DNA of 64,000 nt from CAYUYV01 sp964522525. GTDB taxonomy: Bacteria; Pseudomonadota; Alphaproteobacteria; JAJFIK01. The notes under the pieces were generated by a model that worked only from the letters and a program-made list of their open reading frames with translations, had not been told where the DNA came from and made no database searches. The first letter of the stretch is position 1. Every line of letters starts with the position of its first letter. The DNA is taken from the NCBI GenBank assembly GCA_964522525.1, contig CAZFWG010000009.1, forward strand, positions 21,855-85,854, given 5' to 3'. Of this stretch, positions 50,279 through 58,072 are shown piece after piece. Position numbers and translations under genes: made by a program.

Positions 50279-51241
50279 TCAACCGGCGCCGGCCACCGGC
50301 ATATGGGCCAGCAGCCCAAGGATGCCCTCCCGCGCCCCTTGCGCCGCATAGACCGCAATCTCCCCCCAGGATCCGTCCAGTCGCCCGCGCGGCACCGTAT
50401 TGGTCTGGACGATCCGCCCCAGACGCTGTCCCCGATGATCGAAGACGCTCCAGATCAGATCGATTCGGTCGATATTGTTCTCAAGCTCGCTGATCTCCAC
50501 CTTGCCCAGCACGACGACAGCGCCATGGGGGATCTGCCGGTCTTCCGTCTGCCACATCGTGTCGACTTCGTATTTCGCCTCACTCAATAGATTGGCGAGA
50601 ACCGTGGTCAGGGTCCGTCCCCCGTCGCCCGGCGCGCCGGTCACGGCCCGCAGGATGATTCGATTACGGACAATATCCCGATTGGGGTCCCGTCCTTGCG
50701 CAATTTCGAGGAGGCCCTGGAGACGGTCCGCCGTCTGTTCGGCAAGGGCGTCGATGCGATCCGGCGTCAGGTGGTCCCAGGCCGTGGCGTGACCCTCGAA
50801 ATCCCGTGTGTCTCTCGCCGCCAGCTGTTCTCTCACGGTGAAGCCCGAGAGGAAGGTCCCATCCATGTCGATATATTGCCAGACCACGTCGAGCCACAGA
50901 TTCCCGTCCGTTTCATGGATATTGGCGCGGCCCATGAGTTGGTCCGCCGTCTGAGCGCCCGTTTTGACGAAGATGGGGATGTCCCGTGCCTTCGCGGCGA
51001 ATTCGAGTTCCTCGGCGAGCCTGGTGCCAAGCCCCGGCGGCATGTTCGCGACGGGAAAGACCTCAAGGCTGGCGGCGCGGGTGATGCCGCGCACGGCGAG
51101 GGGATTGCGGTGCCGGCCTTCATAGGGCCGATCGACATCAAAGGGATTGGGCAGCCCCGTCATATGGGACATCTGGATACAGCCGCCGGCCGTGACCGCG
51201 ATCGATAACATCACCGCGCTGATGGTGAGAAGCCGTTTCAT
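50279..51241 (-). CDS. Predicted outer-membrane or periplasmic lipoprotein of unknown function
   Basis: The product has 320 residues from the ATG at 51241. The signal peptide MKRLLTISAVMLSIAVTAGGC ends in a plausible lipobox with cysteine at about residue 21. The mature part is soluble, with no membrane helices, and mixes alpha and beta elements (SLEVFPVANMPPGLGTRLAEEL, GAVVVLGKVEISELEN, FDHRGQRLGRIVQTN). I do not recognise the family. It lies 7 bp after pgeF, so it belongs to the midA-pgeF operon, but this context does not reveal its job. Confidence 0.75.
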   Translation of the reverse strand: MKRLLTISAVMLSIAVTAGGCIQMSHMTGLPNPFDVDRPYEGRHRNPLAVRGITRAASLEVFPVANMPPGLGTRLAEELEFAAKARDIPIFVKTGAQTADQLMGRANIHETDGNLWLDVVWQYIDMDGTFLSGFTVREQLAARDTRDFEGHATAWDHLTPDRIDALAEQTADRLQGLLEIAQGRDPNRDIVRNRIILRAVTGAPGDGGRTLTTVLANLLSEAKYEVDTMWQTEDRQIPHGAVVVLGKVEISELENNIDRIDLIWSVFDHRGQRLGRIVQTNTVPRGRLDGSWGEIAVYAAQGAREGILGLLAHMPVAGAG

Positions 51242-51248
51242 CGCTTGA

Positions 51249-52055
51249 TCAAGAACCCGTGTCGTCCAAGGCAATGACAGAGATATTACGTCCATAATCG
51301 GCTTCGGCCAGATGGGTGGTCCGCCGAAAACTGAAATATCGGGCCGGGTCCCCATAAGTACTGGCGCCGCAGTCCCCAATCTGCTGGAGGCCCGCTGTTC
51401 TCAGCAAGGCCTCGATGTAGCCCGGCAGGTCGAACTGCCAGTGGCCAGAGCGTTGTCCCGGCACGAAAAACCGTTCGGCGGACGGGTCCTTCTTCAGGAA
51501 GGGATCGGGGAATTCAGGCCCCACTTCGTAATTGGCCTGACGAATGGTGGGGCCGATCGCCCCCGTGATCCGGTCGCGCTCCGCCCCCAGGGTGATCATG
51601 GCCTCGATGGTGGCCTCCGTCACACCGGCCAGGGCGCCTTTCCAGCCCGCATGGGCGGCGCCGATGACGCCCGCTTGCCGGTCGGCGAACAGGACCGGGC
51701 AGCAATCCGCGGTGAGAATGCCGAGCGTCAGGCCGGGCCGATCGGTCACCAGGCCGTCGGCCCTTGGCGGTGTTTCAAGGGTCCAGGGCGCGCTCACGGT
51801 CACTGTATCGGCGGAATGGATCTGATAGAGCGTCAACAGCCGGTCGCCTTCAAAACCAAGGCTCCGCGCGACCCGGTCCCGGTTGATCCGGACATTGTTG
51901 CGCGCGTCCCCCGATCCGGGTCCGCAATTGAGGCTGGCGTAGAGGCCCGATGAGACACCACCCTGCCGTCCGAAAAATCCATGACGGACACCCGCGACCG
52001 AACCGAGGCCGGCATCCGTGACCATGACGGGCAGATCATCCATGGGCGCTGTCAT
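51249..52055 (-). CDS. pgeF: PgeF/YfiH family protein (multicopper-oxidase-like fold)
   Basis: The product has 268 residues. Family motifs: HGFFGRQGGVSSGLYASLN, HSADTVTV, RADGLVTDRPGLTLGILTADC followed by CPVLFAD, and IGAAHAGWKGALAGV. The conserved His-Cys-His zinc site (HSAD, ADCCPV, AAHAGW) is complete. Members hydrolyse or phosphorolyse purine nucleosides and have been linked to peptidoglycan editing. Its ATG overlaps the upstream midA stop by ATGA. Confidence 0.94.
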   Translation of the reverse strand: MTAPMDDLPVMVTDAGLGSVAGVRHGFFGRQGGVSSGLYASLNCGPGSGDARNNVRINRDRVARSLGFEGDRLLTLYQIHSADTVTVSAPWTLETPPRADGLVTDRPGLTLGILTADCCPVLFADRQAGVIGAAHAGWKGALAGVTEATIEAMITLGAERDRITGAIGPTIRQANYEVGPEFPDPFLKKDPSAERFFVPGQRSGHWQFDLPGYIEALLRTAGLQQIGDCGASTYGDPARYFSFRRTTHLAEADYGRNISVIALDDTGS

Positions 52056-53209
52056 CGCACGGGCTCCGTGGTTGGGGGCATCGCGTCGGCCTCGGGGCCT
52101 TGGCCGAAAACGGGCGGGGGCGGGGCCTCGGGATCGCTTATCGCAAGAACCTTGAACAAAGTGCCCATGGCGTCGGGATGGGTCAGGCGGGTCAGGGCCG
52201 ACCCGATGGCTTCCTGTTGCTCCGGAGTGGCCCCTTGGGTGAGGGCCGCCGCGCGGGTTTCGATGCCCAGCGCCTGAAGGAAGGCGCCTTGGGTCACCGG
52301 TCCATGGGCGGCGGCGCCTGCGGATTGCGCGGTCCTGATCAGGGTCTCGAAATCGACATGGGCCGTAAGATCAGCCGTGCCCGGGGCCTCGAGCACCGGA
52401 TGATGGGCATGCTGGCGCACCGCCTGAAGGGTTTCTCCCGGGCCGGAATGGGTGTGTCCGTAGTCGACGATCAGTATCGCTCCGCCCTCGGGCCGGCCTT
52501 TCAGGTCTTCGGCAATGGTGAGGAGGGTCTGTTCGCTGGCCCGTCCCCATTCCCGAATCGTGCCGTCGGGCAAGGGGTTTTCATCGTCGATGACCGACAG
52601 GGGCACCGGATCGGGCGCCACGACGAAGGTCAGCGTGTCATCCTCGCCGAGGCCCACCATGCGTTCATGCCAGCCCTTCTGCCCACGGACGAATTGGCGA
52701 ATGGGCAGGGCGTCGAAGAATTCATTGGCCAGAATGAGGACAAACCCGTTTGTGGCCTCAAGCGCCGAGGCCGCCGAGGCATGCCATTCGAGGGCAATGT
52801 CGTCGATATCCTGGAGCGTGGCCGTCTGACGCTGGCGCAGGGCCGGGCTTGTCTCAACGAGCCGGACCGTGAGGGCCGCGCGCAGATCCGGTACCACCGC
52901 CAGCGCCCGCAAGGCGTCGCTCATCAAGGTGCCGCGTCCGGGACCCAGTTCCATCAACGTGACGGGGGTGGGGCGGTTGCGCTCGATCCAGGTCTGGGCG
53001 GCCCAAAGGCCAATCAACTCGCCGAACATCTGGCTCACTTCCGGGGCCGTGATGAAGTCCCCGTCTGTGCCGAAGGGATCCCGCGTACTGTAATAGCCAT
53101 GTTGCGGATGGGTGAGGGCGAGGCCCATGAAATCGGCGATGCTGATGGGGCCATGGGCGGCAATCTGTCGTCGCAACAAGTCTTCCAGGGCGTTGGAATC
53201 GTGCGTCAT
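52052..53209 (-). CDS. SAM-dependent methyltransferase of the MidA/NDUFAF7 family
   Basis: The product has 385 residues. It has GPISIADFMGLALTHPQHGYY near the start, GDFITAPEVSQMFGELIGLW, the SAM motif LMELGPGRGTLMSDALRAL, and ILANEFFDALPIRQFV. These are typical of COG1565, whose mitochondrial member methylates an arginine of a complex I subunit. It is the first gene of the midA-pgeF-lipoprotein operon. In many alphaproteobacteria lgt precedes this gene; here there is none. Confidence 0.93.
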   Translation of the reverse strand: MTHDSNALEDLLRRQIAAHGPISIADFMGLALTHPQHGYYSTRDPFGTDGDFITAPEVSQMFGELIGLWAAQTWIERNRPTPVTLMELGPGRGTLMSDALRALAVVPDLRAALTVRLVETSPALRQRQTATLQDIDDIALEWHASAASALEATNGFVLILANEFFDALPIRQFVRGQKGWHERMVGLGEDDTLTFVVAPDPVPLSVIDDENPLPDGTIREWGRASEQTLLTIAEDLKGRPEGGAILIVDYGHTHSGPGETLQAVRQHAHHPVLEAPGTADLTAHVDFETLIRTAQSAGAAAHGPVTQGAFLQALGIETRAAALTQGATPEQQEAIGSALTRLTHPDAMGTLFKVLAISDPEAPPPPVFGQGPEADAMPPTTEPVR

Positions 53210-53550
53210 GGACCGTTTTCCTCGTTTCAGCTACGCCAAAAAACAACCATGCGCGAAAGGGCCAGACCAGGGGGGCCGAAGCGCTCCCTCCGGACTGCCT
53301 GGCGCCCGACGCAAGAGACGAAAACCGCAGGTCCCCGGCCGTTCTAGAGGTATGGCATGGCCGGCGTCCAGGTCTTGTGATTCAGGCGCTGGCACCCGAA
53401 GCTATCAAGTGCCGCACTTTCGGCATCATTGAATTTCAAGCTCGCCTTAATACACGTCTGGCAGGACAGGGGTCTCGACACGATATAATGAGGGCTTGTA
53501 AAGAACCTCAGCCCGTGGCCGGGGCATGCCAGGTTAGTGGGAAGTGACAA
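53210..53550. other. Divergent intergenic region between midA and ubiK
   Basis: This is a 341-bp gap. A reverse-strand reading frame here (about 70 codons) has no recognisable features and is not called. Promoters of both flanking genes must be present, but I could not identify reliable boxes. Confidence 0.4.
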
Positions 53551-53853
53551 ATGCAAACGAATAACCGCCTCTTTGATGATCTTGCCAAAGTGCTTACGGG
53601 GGCTGCCGGGGCTGCCCAGGGCATGCGCTCGGAAGTGGACACGCTCCTGCGCACCCAGTTCGAGCGGCTGGCCGGCGACATGAATTTTGTTTCAAGGGAT
53701 GAGTTCGAGGCGGTCAAGGAAATGGCGATCAAGGCGCGTGAGGAAAACATGCGCCTTGAGGCCCGGCTGACCGCTTTCGAGGCGCGCCTTGAGGCTTTGC
53801 AGGGGCCTGTGGCTCCGAACAACAGGGAGGGACAGACGTCCAGCACCGGGTAA
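53551..53853 (+). CDS. ubiK: UbiK family accessory factor (BMFP domain)
   Basis: The product has 100 residues. It begins MQTNNRLFDDLAKVLTGAAG and has a heptad-rich coiled coil (SRDEFEAVKEMAIKAREENM followed by RLEARLTAFEARLEAL), the pattern of YqiC/UbiK proteins. It is an accessory factor for ubiquinone synthesis that binds lipid and trimerises. GGGAAGTGACAA precedes the ATG. Confidence 0.9.
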   Translation: MQTNNRLFDDLAKVLTGAAGAAQGMRSEVDTLLRTQFERLAGDMNFVSRDEFEAVKEMAIKAREENMRLEARLTAFEARLEALQGPVAPNNREGQTSSTG

Positions 53854-54314
53854 CGATTCAGACGCGATATCCTTTTTTGCACGTTATTCGTGCGGAAGGG
53901 ATGGATGAGGTGCCTCATCGGAGCAAGTCCGATGCTTGCGCCTTCGGGGCAAATCGCCCTAGAGATAAAGAGACCTGCCGAACGGGATAGGACCATGCGG
54001 CGCGATCGAGATCGTCGGATACCCACCAAGCGGATGGCCGCCCCAATGGCTCCCTGCCCGACCCTGTCACCCCAAAGGGACAAGCTGGCATCAGCGGAAG
54101 ACCGCTTAGCGGCGTGCTTTCCGGCACAGCCATCCCTCCTTGTTCATGGGACATGTTTGGGGACGACAATCCAGGAGCGATCCCGACGGCAGCCGACCTT
54201 GAATTTCCACGCGACCATGCCTCAGACCAACGATCCGGGCGCGGTTTCCCGTCCCGCCGATCGTGGAATCGGTCTTGGTTTGGCGCGCTTCACGGCTATG
54301 GGGAGTTGAAAGCC
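53854..54314. other. Non-coding stretch between ubiK and the YbjN-like gene
   Basis: This is a 461-bp gap with no supported gene. A long reading frame crossing it has no family features. The notable content is the hairpin/pseudoknot-like segment at 53916-53939, listed separately. The distal part must contain the promoter of the YbjN-like gene. Confidence 0.45.
53916..53939 (+). other. Possible RNA pseudoknot or switching hairpin
   Basis: CATCGGA (53916-53922) pairs perfectly with TCCGATG (53928-53934) around the loop GCAAG. That loop is complementary to CTTGC immediately downstream (53935-53939). The two pairings could coexist as a compact H-type pseudoknot, or the second could form a competing hairpin. 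A further stem capped by TTCG (about 53937-53952) follows. This may be a small RNA or leader structure. The direction + is assumed from the flanking genes. Confidence 0.4.
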
Positions 54315-54818
54315 ATGCAATTTCGTGATGTCGCGGTAAGCACCCCTGTTACAAACCCCCTTGATACGATTGAACAAATTGTTGTCGCCGAAAGCTGGCC
54401 CTTTGATCGGACCGGCGATGATGAGCTCAATATTTCCGTAAGCGGACAATGGTGCGACTATCAGTTGACGTTCAACTGGCGCGAGGAGCTTGAGGCTCTC
54501 CATCTAGCCTGCGCCTTCGACGTCAAGGTGCCGGAAGGAAAGCGCCAGGAAGTCTACACGCTCCTTGCCTTGATCAACGAGCAGATGTGGATCGGTCACT
54601 TTGATTTGTGGTCGGATGAAGGCGTGATTCTTTTCCGTCATGGCGTTCTCATGCATGGCGGCGCCGTTGCCACGGTCGAGCAATGCGAGGCGCTTGTGCG
54701 CCTGTCCGTAGAAGCGTGCGAGCGCTACTTCCCGGCTTTCCAATTCGTGTTGTGGGCCGGAAAGAGCGCGCCCGAGGCCATTGCCGCCTGCATGTTCGAT
54801 GTCGAAGGGAATGCCTGA
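54315..54818 (+). CDS. YbjN domain-containing protein
   Basis: The product has 167 residues from the ATG at 54315 (GGGAGTTGAAAG upstream). It resembles YbjN-type type III secretion chaperone-like proteins, with NPLDTIEQIVVAESWPFDR, LTFNWREELEALHLACAFD and LLALINEQMWIGHFDLW. These proteins are small, cytosolic and suspected of binding partners. The last 8 bp overlap the proC start, so the two are likely co-translated, a pairing found widely in alphaproteobacteria. Confidence 0.88.
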   Translation: MQFRDVAVSTPVTNPLDTIEQIVVAESWPFDRTGDDELNISVSGQWCDYQLTFNWREELEALHLACAFDVKVPEGKRQEVYTLLALINEQMWIGHFDLWSDEGVILFRHGVLMHGGAVATVEQCEALVRLSVEACERYFPAFQFVLWAGKSAPEAIAACMFDVEGNA

Positions 54819-55677
54819 CCCATCCTCGGATCAGGACGCGGTGTCCCCACGGGACATCCTGTTGCTGGGCGCTGGCCATATGGGCGGCGCGCTGCTTCGG
54901 GGCTGGCTCGCGTCATCGGCCTGGGCCAGCGGCTTGCGCATCCATGTCATCGAGCCGATGCCGGGAGACTGGCTGCTGGAGTTGGCCGGGCAGGGGCGCG
55001 TCGAGCTGATCACGGATCGCGCCCAATCTTTGCCCAAGACCGCGCAACTCGCGATCCTCGCCGTCAAACCTCAACTGTTGGACGAGGCGGTGGCGCCTTT
55101 GCGGCCCTTAGCCGCCGCTGGCGTGCCGATGATGTCCATCGCCGCCGGTCGCTCCATTACTGCATTGCAACACTCGCTTGGCGGGTTTTGCCCGCTGATC
55201 CGTGCCATGCCGAATACACCCATGGCGATAGGCCGAGGGGTCAGTGTGTGCACCGCGAGCAAAAATGTCGACGAAGAGACCCGGGCGTTCTGTACCCGCT
55301 TGCTCGAAGCGGGCGGGCCGGTCTTCTGGGTGGAGGACGAGGCCCTGATCGACGTTGTGACCGCTGTCTCCGGGAGCGGTCCGGCCTATGTCTTCCATAT
55401 GGCGGAATGTCTCGCTGCGGCGGGCGCCAAGGCCGGTCTCGATCCCGCCCTGGCGACCGAATTGGCACGATTGACCGTGGCGGGCGCAGGCGCTTTGCTT
55501 TGGCCGGATGAGGCGGATGCCACCGCCCTGCGCAAGGCGGTGACCAGTCCCGGCGGGACTACGGCAGCCGCCTTGGCGGTACTGGGCGGATCTGAAAATG
55601 GCGGGAATTGTCTCGCCGGCCTTATGGAAGAGACCGTGGCGGCCGCCCTGCGGCGGGCACGGGAACTCAACGGATAA
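54811..55677 (+). CDS. proC: Pyrroline-5-carboxylate reductase
   Basis: The product has 288 residues from the ATG at 54811. The NAD(P) motif is ILLLGAGHMGGALLRGWL, followed by LAVKPQLLDE, IRAMPNTPMAIGRGVSV and the catalytic/substrate region VSGSGPAYVFHMAE. LRKAVTSPGGTTAAALAVL is near the C-terminus. It makes proline from P5C. It overlaps the YbjN gene by 8 bp and is followed 27 bp later by a TetR-like gene. Confidence 0.95.
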   Translation: MPDPSSDQDAVSPRDILLLGAGHMGGALLRGWLASSAWASGLRIHVIEPMPGDWLLELAGQGRVELITDRAQSLPKTAQLAILAVKPQLLDEAVAPLRPLAAAGVPMMSIAAGRSITALQHSLGGFCPLIRAMPNTPMAIGRGVSVCTASKNVDEETRAFCTRLLEAGGPVFWVEDEALIDVVTAVSGSGPAYVFHMAECLAAAGAKAGLDPALATELARLTVAGAGALLWPDEADATALRKAVTSPGGTTAAALAVLGGSENGGNCLAGLMEETVAAALRRARELNG

Positions 55678-55704
55678 GGCCTTTGGCCAAGTGGGGAAGG
55701 GTCC

Positions 55705-56376
55705 ATGGACCAGGTGGAGAAGAATGACGAGAACGGCACGGCCGATCTTGATTCCCTGTTGCTCGATGCGGCCCTCGGCCTGATCGAACGGGAGGGATGG
55801 CGATCTTTGACCATGGGCCGGTTCGCCCGGTCCATCGGCGTGCCCCTGTCCGAGCTTTATCGGCGGGGCTACAAGAAGACCGCGATCCTGAAGGCCTTGA
55901 TCCACCGGATCGACGAAGTGGCCCTGTCCGAGGCGGCCGGGTCGGGTCTTGAAAGCGAGACGCCCCGGGACCGGCTGTTCGACGCGGTGATGCTGCGCTT
56001 TGAAGCCCTGGAGCCCCATCGCGGGGCCATGCGGGTGCTATCCCGGGAACTTGGCCGTGATCCGGTGAGTGTGGCGAGCATTTTGCCGGATATCCGCCGT
56101 TCCCTGGCCTGGACCCTGGACGCGGCCGATCTCGACCCCACGGGCTTCAGCGGGGCGTTTCGCGTCCGTGTCCTCGGTCTTGTGTGCTGGCAGTCCTTTC
56201 AGGTCTGGCTTGAGGACGATGGGCGGGATCTGGCGAAGACCATGGCCGATCTCGACCGGCGCTTGCGGCGCTCGGGCCGCTGGCTCGGTCTCGACCGTCC
56301 GACCGACCCCGGCTCTACACCGGAGGGTGGTCACAACCAGGAGGCTGTGGGCCCCGGTAACATTTCGGCCGCCTGA
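55705..56376 (+). CDS. TetR/AcrR-like regulator
   Basis: The product has 223 residues. The N-terminal helices ALGLIEREGWRSLTMGRFARSIGVPLSELYRRGYKKTAIL follow the TetR helix-turn-helix plan, although the turn is looser than usual (SELYRRGYKK in place of the normal LYxHFxxK). The C-terminal part is helical, and the last 30 residues are Pro/Gly-rich and probably disordered. It also resembles COQ9 in size and fold, so a non-regulatory role is conceivable. It is co-directional with proC, 27 bp away. Confidence 0.7.
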   Translation: MDQVEKNDENGTADLDSLLLDAALGLIEREGWRSLTMGRFARSIGVPLSELYRRGYKKTAILKALIHRIDEVALSEAAGSGLESETPRDRLFDAVMLRFEALEPHRGAMRVLSRELGRDPVSVASILPDIRRSLAWTLDAADLDPTGFSGAFRVRVLGLVCWQSFQVWLEDDGRDLAKTMADLDRRLRRSGRWLGLDRPTDPGSTPEGGHNQEAVGPGNISAA

Positions 56377-56384
56377 CCAAAATG

Positions 56385-56394
56385 TTGCATTGCA
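56385..56394. promoter_or_regulatory. Candidate PhaR-type operator upstream of the phasin gene
   Basis: TTGCATTGCA, containing the near-perfect palindrome TGCATTGCA, lies about 160 bp ahead of the phasin ATG. PhaR repressors of alphaproteobacteria bind TGC-rich palindromes upstream of phasin genes. The match is suggestive only. Confidence 0.4.
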
Positions 56395-56556
56395 GCGATT
56401 GACCCCGGTCGTATTGCGAGGCATCGTGCCATCGTGTGTCCATGTGTGGCACAAACCCTTCCCCATTGTGGAGGGGCTGGGATTTCTTATCAGGACACGG
56501 CCGCGAAAAACCCATCGGGGTGCGCGGCGATCACACTTGCGCCCGGAGCAGTAACC

Positions 56557-57030
56557 ATGGTTAACAAAGCGACCAATCCCTTCTTTCCGTTCGACTTCAC
56601 CAAATTCTTCGAAAGCTTCTCCTCCTCCAACAGCGACATGCAGACGATGATGGATCGTCAGCGTAAGGCGGTTGAGGCCCTGGTCGAAGCCAACCGCACG
56701 GCGGCCGAAGGCTACCAAAGCCTCTTCAATCGTCAGATGGAAGTCATGAACGAGACGCTGAATTCGCTGTCCTCGACCATGAACGACGCCATGAAGCACA
56801 CCAATCCGTCCGATGCCGCGAGCGCGCAAATGCAAGCTGCCCGCAAGACCATTGATCACGCCTATGAATCCATGCGTGAACTGACGGAAATGGCCAACGA
56901 AGCCAACAGCAACGCTCTGCGCGTGTTCCAATCCCAAATGGGCGACGCCATGAAGGAATGGGCCTCCGTCATGGCTGAAAATCCGGTGGCCAAGGCTGCC
57001 AATGAAATGACGAAGCCGAACGAGTACTGA
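56557..57030 (+). CDS. Phasin family protein
   Basis: The product has 157 residues from the ATG at 56557. It begins MVNKATNPFFPFDFTKFFES and has long amphipathic helices rich in Met, Asn, Ala and Gln (RQRKAVEALVEANRTAAEGY, FNRQMEVMNETLNSLSSTM), which is the phasin pattern. Phasins coat polyhydroxyalkanoate granules. The gene has its own strong terminator and a possible PhaR operator, so it looks monocistronic and highly expressed. It implies that the cell stores PHA, although no synthase is in the window. Confidence 0.9.
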   Translation: MVNKATNPFFPFDFTKFFESFSSSNSDMQTMMDRQRKAVEALVEANRTAAEGYQSLFNRQMEVMNETLNSLSSTMNDAMKHTNPSDAASAQMQAARKTIDHAYESMRELTEMANEANSNALRVFQSQMGDAMKEWASVMAENPVAKAANEMTKPNEY

Positions 57031-57053
57031 TCAACAGGCTTTTCGTTGTTTGC

Positions 57054-57093
57054 GGAAATCCCTCGGGCAGGCTTGCCCGGGGGATTTTTTTTT
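57054..57093 (+). terminator. Rho-independent terminator of the phasin gene
   Basis: The stem AAATCCCTCGGGCA / TGCCCGGGGGATTT (one G-T wobble) around the loop GGCT is followed by an uninterrupted run of T. It lies 24 bp past the phasin stop. A very strong intrinsic terminator. Confidence 0.95.
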
Positions 57094-57287
57094 GGGGAAG
57101 CCTTCTCGGAACGGCCCTTCAGGATCCCATGCCGTCCGCATCATGAGCAAAACCGGAGGCGTTCAGTCCCGGTTGAGATAGAACGACCCCTTGGAGGGGC
57201 CGGCTTCCGATTCGCTAAGAACGGCCTCACCATTTTGCGCGCCGAGACAGGCCCATCAATGTCGCCGGCTGCCCGTCACGGGACGGC

Positions 57288-58040
57288 TCAACCGAACACG
57301 TCCTTCAGGACCTGCGTTGTCCGGGCCGCCGGGTTGTCACGGATGGCCGCTTCTTCTTTCCCCAGATAATGGAAGATCCCGCCGAGCGCGCCGTCGAGCC
57401 CATGATCGATGAGTTGTGTCAGGGCGCCGGCCCCGATGTCCTGCACGAGGGGGGCCTGATTGTAGCGGGCCGTCACCTGGTTGAAGCTCTGAATGGCGCC
57501 GGCCTCGCGCAGTTGGGTCTCGACGACGGGACGGAACTCCTCCTTCAGACGGGGCGTCATCGTTTCCTGAAAATAGGCCGTGGCCGCATTATCTGGACCC
57601 TTGATGATGCCGACCGCGTCCGTAACGGTCATGGCCGTGATGGCGTCGACGAAAATGGGCGTTGCCTTGGAGGCGGCGAGTTCGGCGCCGCGATTCAGTC
57701 GCGTTTCAAGGTCATCGAGCATGCCGCTCGCGCCGGCCAGCGTCAGAACGCGGCGGGTCTGATCCAACCAGCCGGGCAGGGGAATGTGGATCGCCGCGTC
57801 CTTGAGATAGCCGTCCGGCGCGCCGACCTGGGTCACCACGCGCTCCGCGCCGACCCGCAAGGCTTCACGGAGCCCTTGAGTCGCCTGGGTTTCCGTGAGG
57901 CTGCCCCCATCGCCGCCGAAAAGACCGCGAAGCCGGTCGCCCCAGGACTGGGCCAGGGCCGGGGCGGCGCCGGTTGCCACCGTCGCAAGGGCGGCAGTCC
58001 CGTTGATCAGAAGCAGGCGGCGCGTGAGATCATGTTTCAT
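57288..58040 (-). CDS. DUF4197 domain protein, exported
   Basis: The product has 250 residues. The N-terminus DLTRRLLLINGTAALATVAT followed by APALAQ is a signal peptide with a twin-arginine-like TRRLLL. The mature part matches DUF4197: ATQGLREALRVGAERVVTQV, KDAAIHIPLPGWL, and a C-terminal HGLDGALGGIFHYLGKEEAAI before NPAART. These are periplasmic helical proteins of unknown function. It lies 32 bp after the histidine kinase gene on the same strand and may be in that operon. Confidence 0.87.
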   Translation of the reverse strand: MKHDLTRRLLLINGTAALATVATGAAPALAQSWGDRLRGLFGGDGGSLTETQATQGLREALRVGAERVVTQVGAPDGYLKDAAIHIPLPGWLDQTRRVLTLAGASGMLDDLETRLNRGAELAASKATPIFVDAITAMTVTDAVGIIKGPDNAATAYFQETMTPRLKEEFRPVVETQLREAGAIQSFNQVTARYNQAPLVQDIGAGALTQLIDHGLDGALGGIFHYLGKEEAAIRDNPAARTTQVLKDVFG

Positions 58041-58072
58041 GGTGGCGTTCCTATCGGTCGTATGCGGATGGG

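Noticed and set aside
53344..53556. Reverse-strand frame of about 70 codons between midA and ubiK
   Set aside because: No family resemblance, no clear ribosome binding site, and it overlaps the ubiK start.
53890..54309. Forward frame of about 139 codons between ubiK and the YbjN-like gene
   Set aside because: Composition is Arg/Pro-rich without motifs, and the part at 53916-53939 is better explained as RNA structure.
55705..56376. TetR-like gene considered as COQ9
   Set aside because: Size and helical content fit both, but the N-terminal helix-turn-helix pattern is closer to TetR regulators; left as TetR-like with doubt stated.
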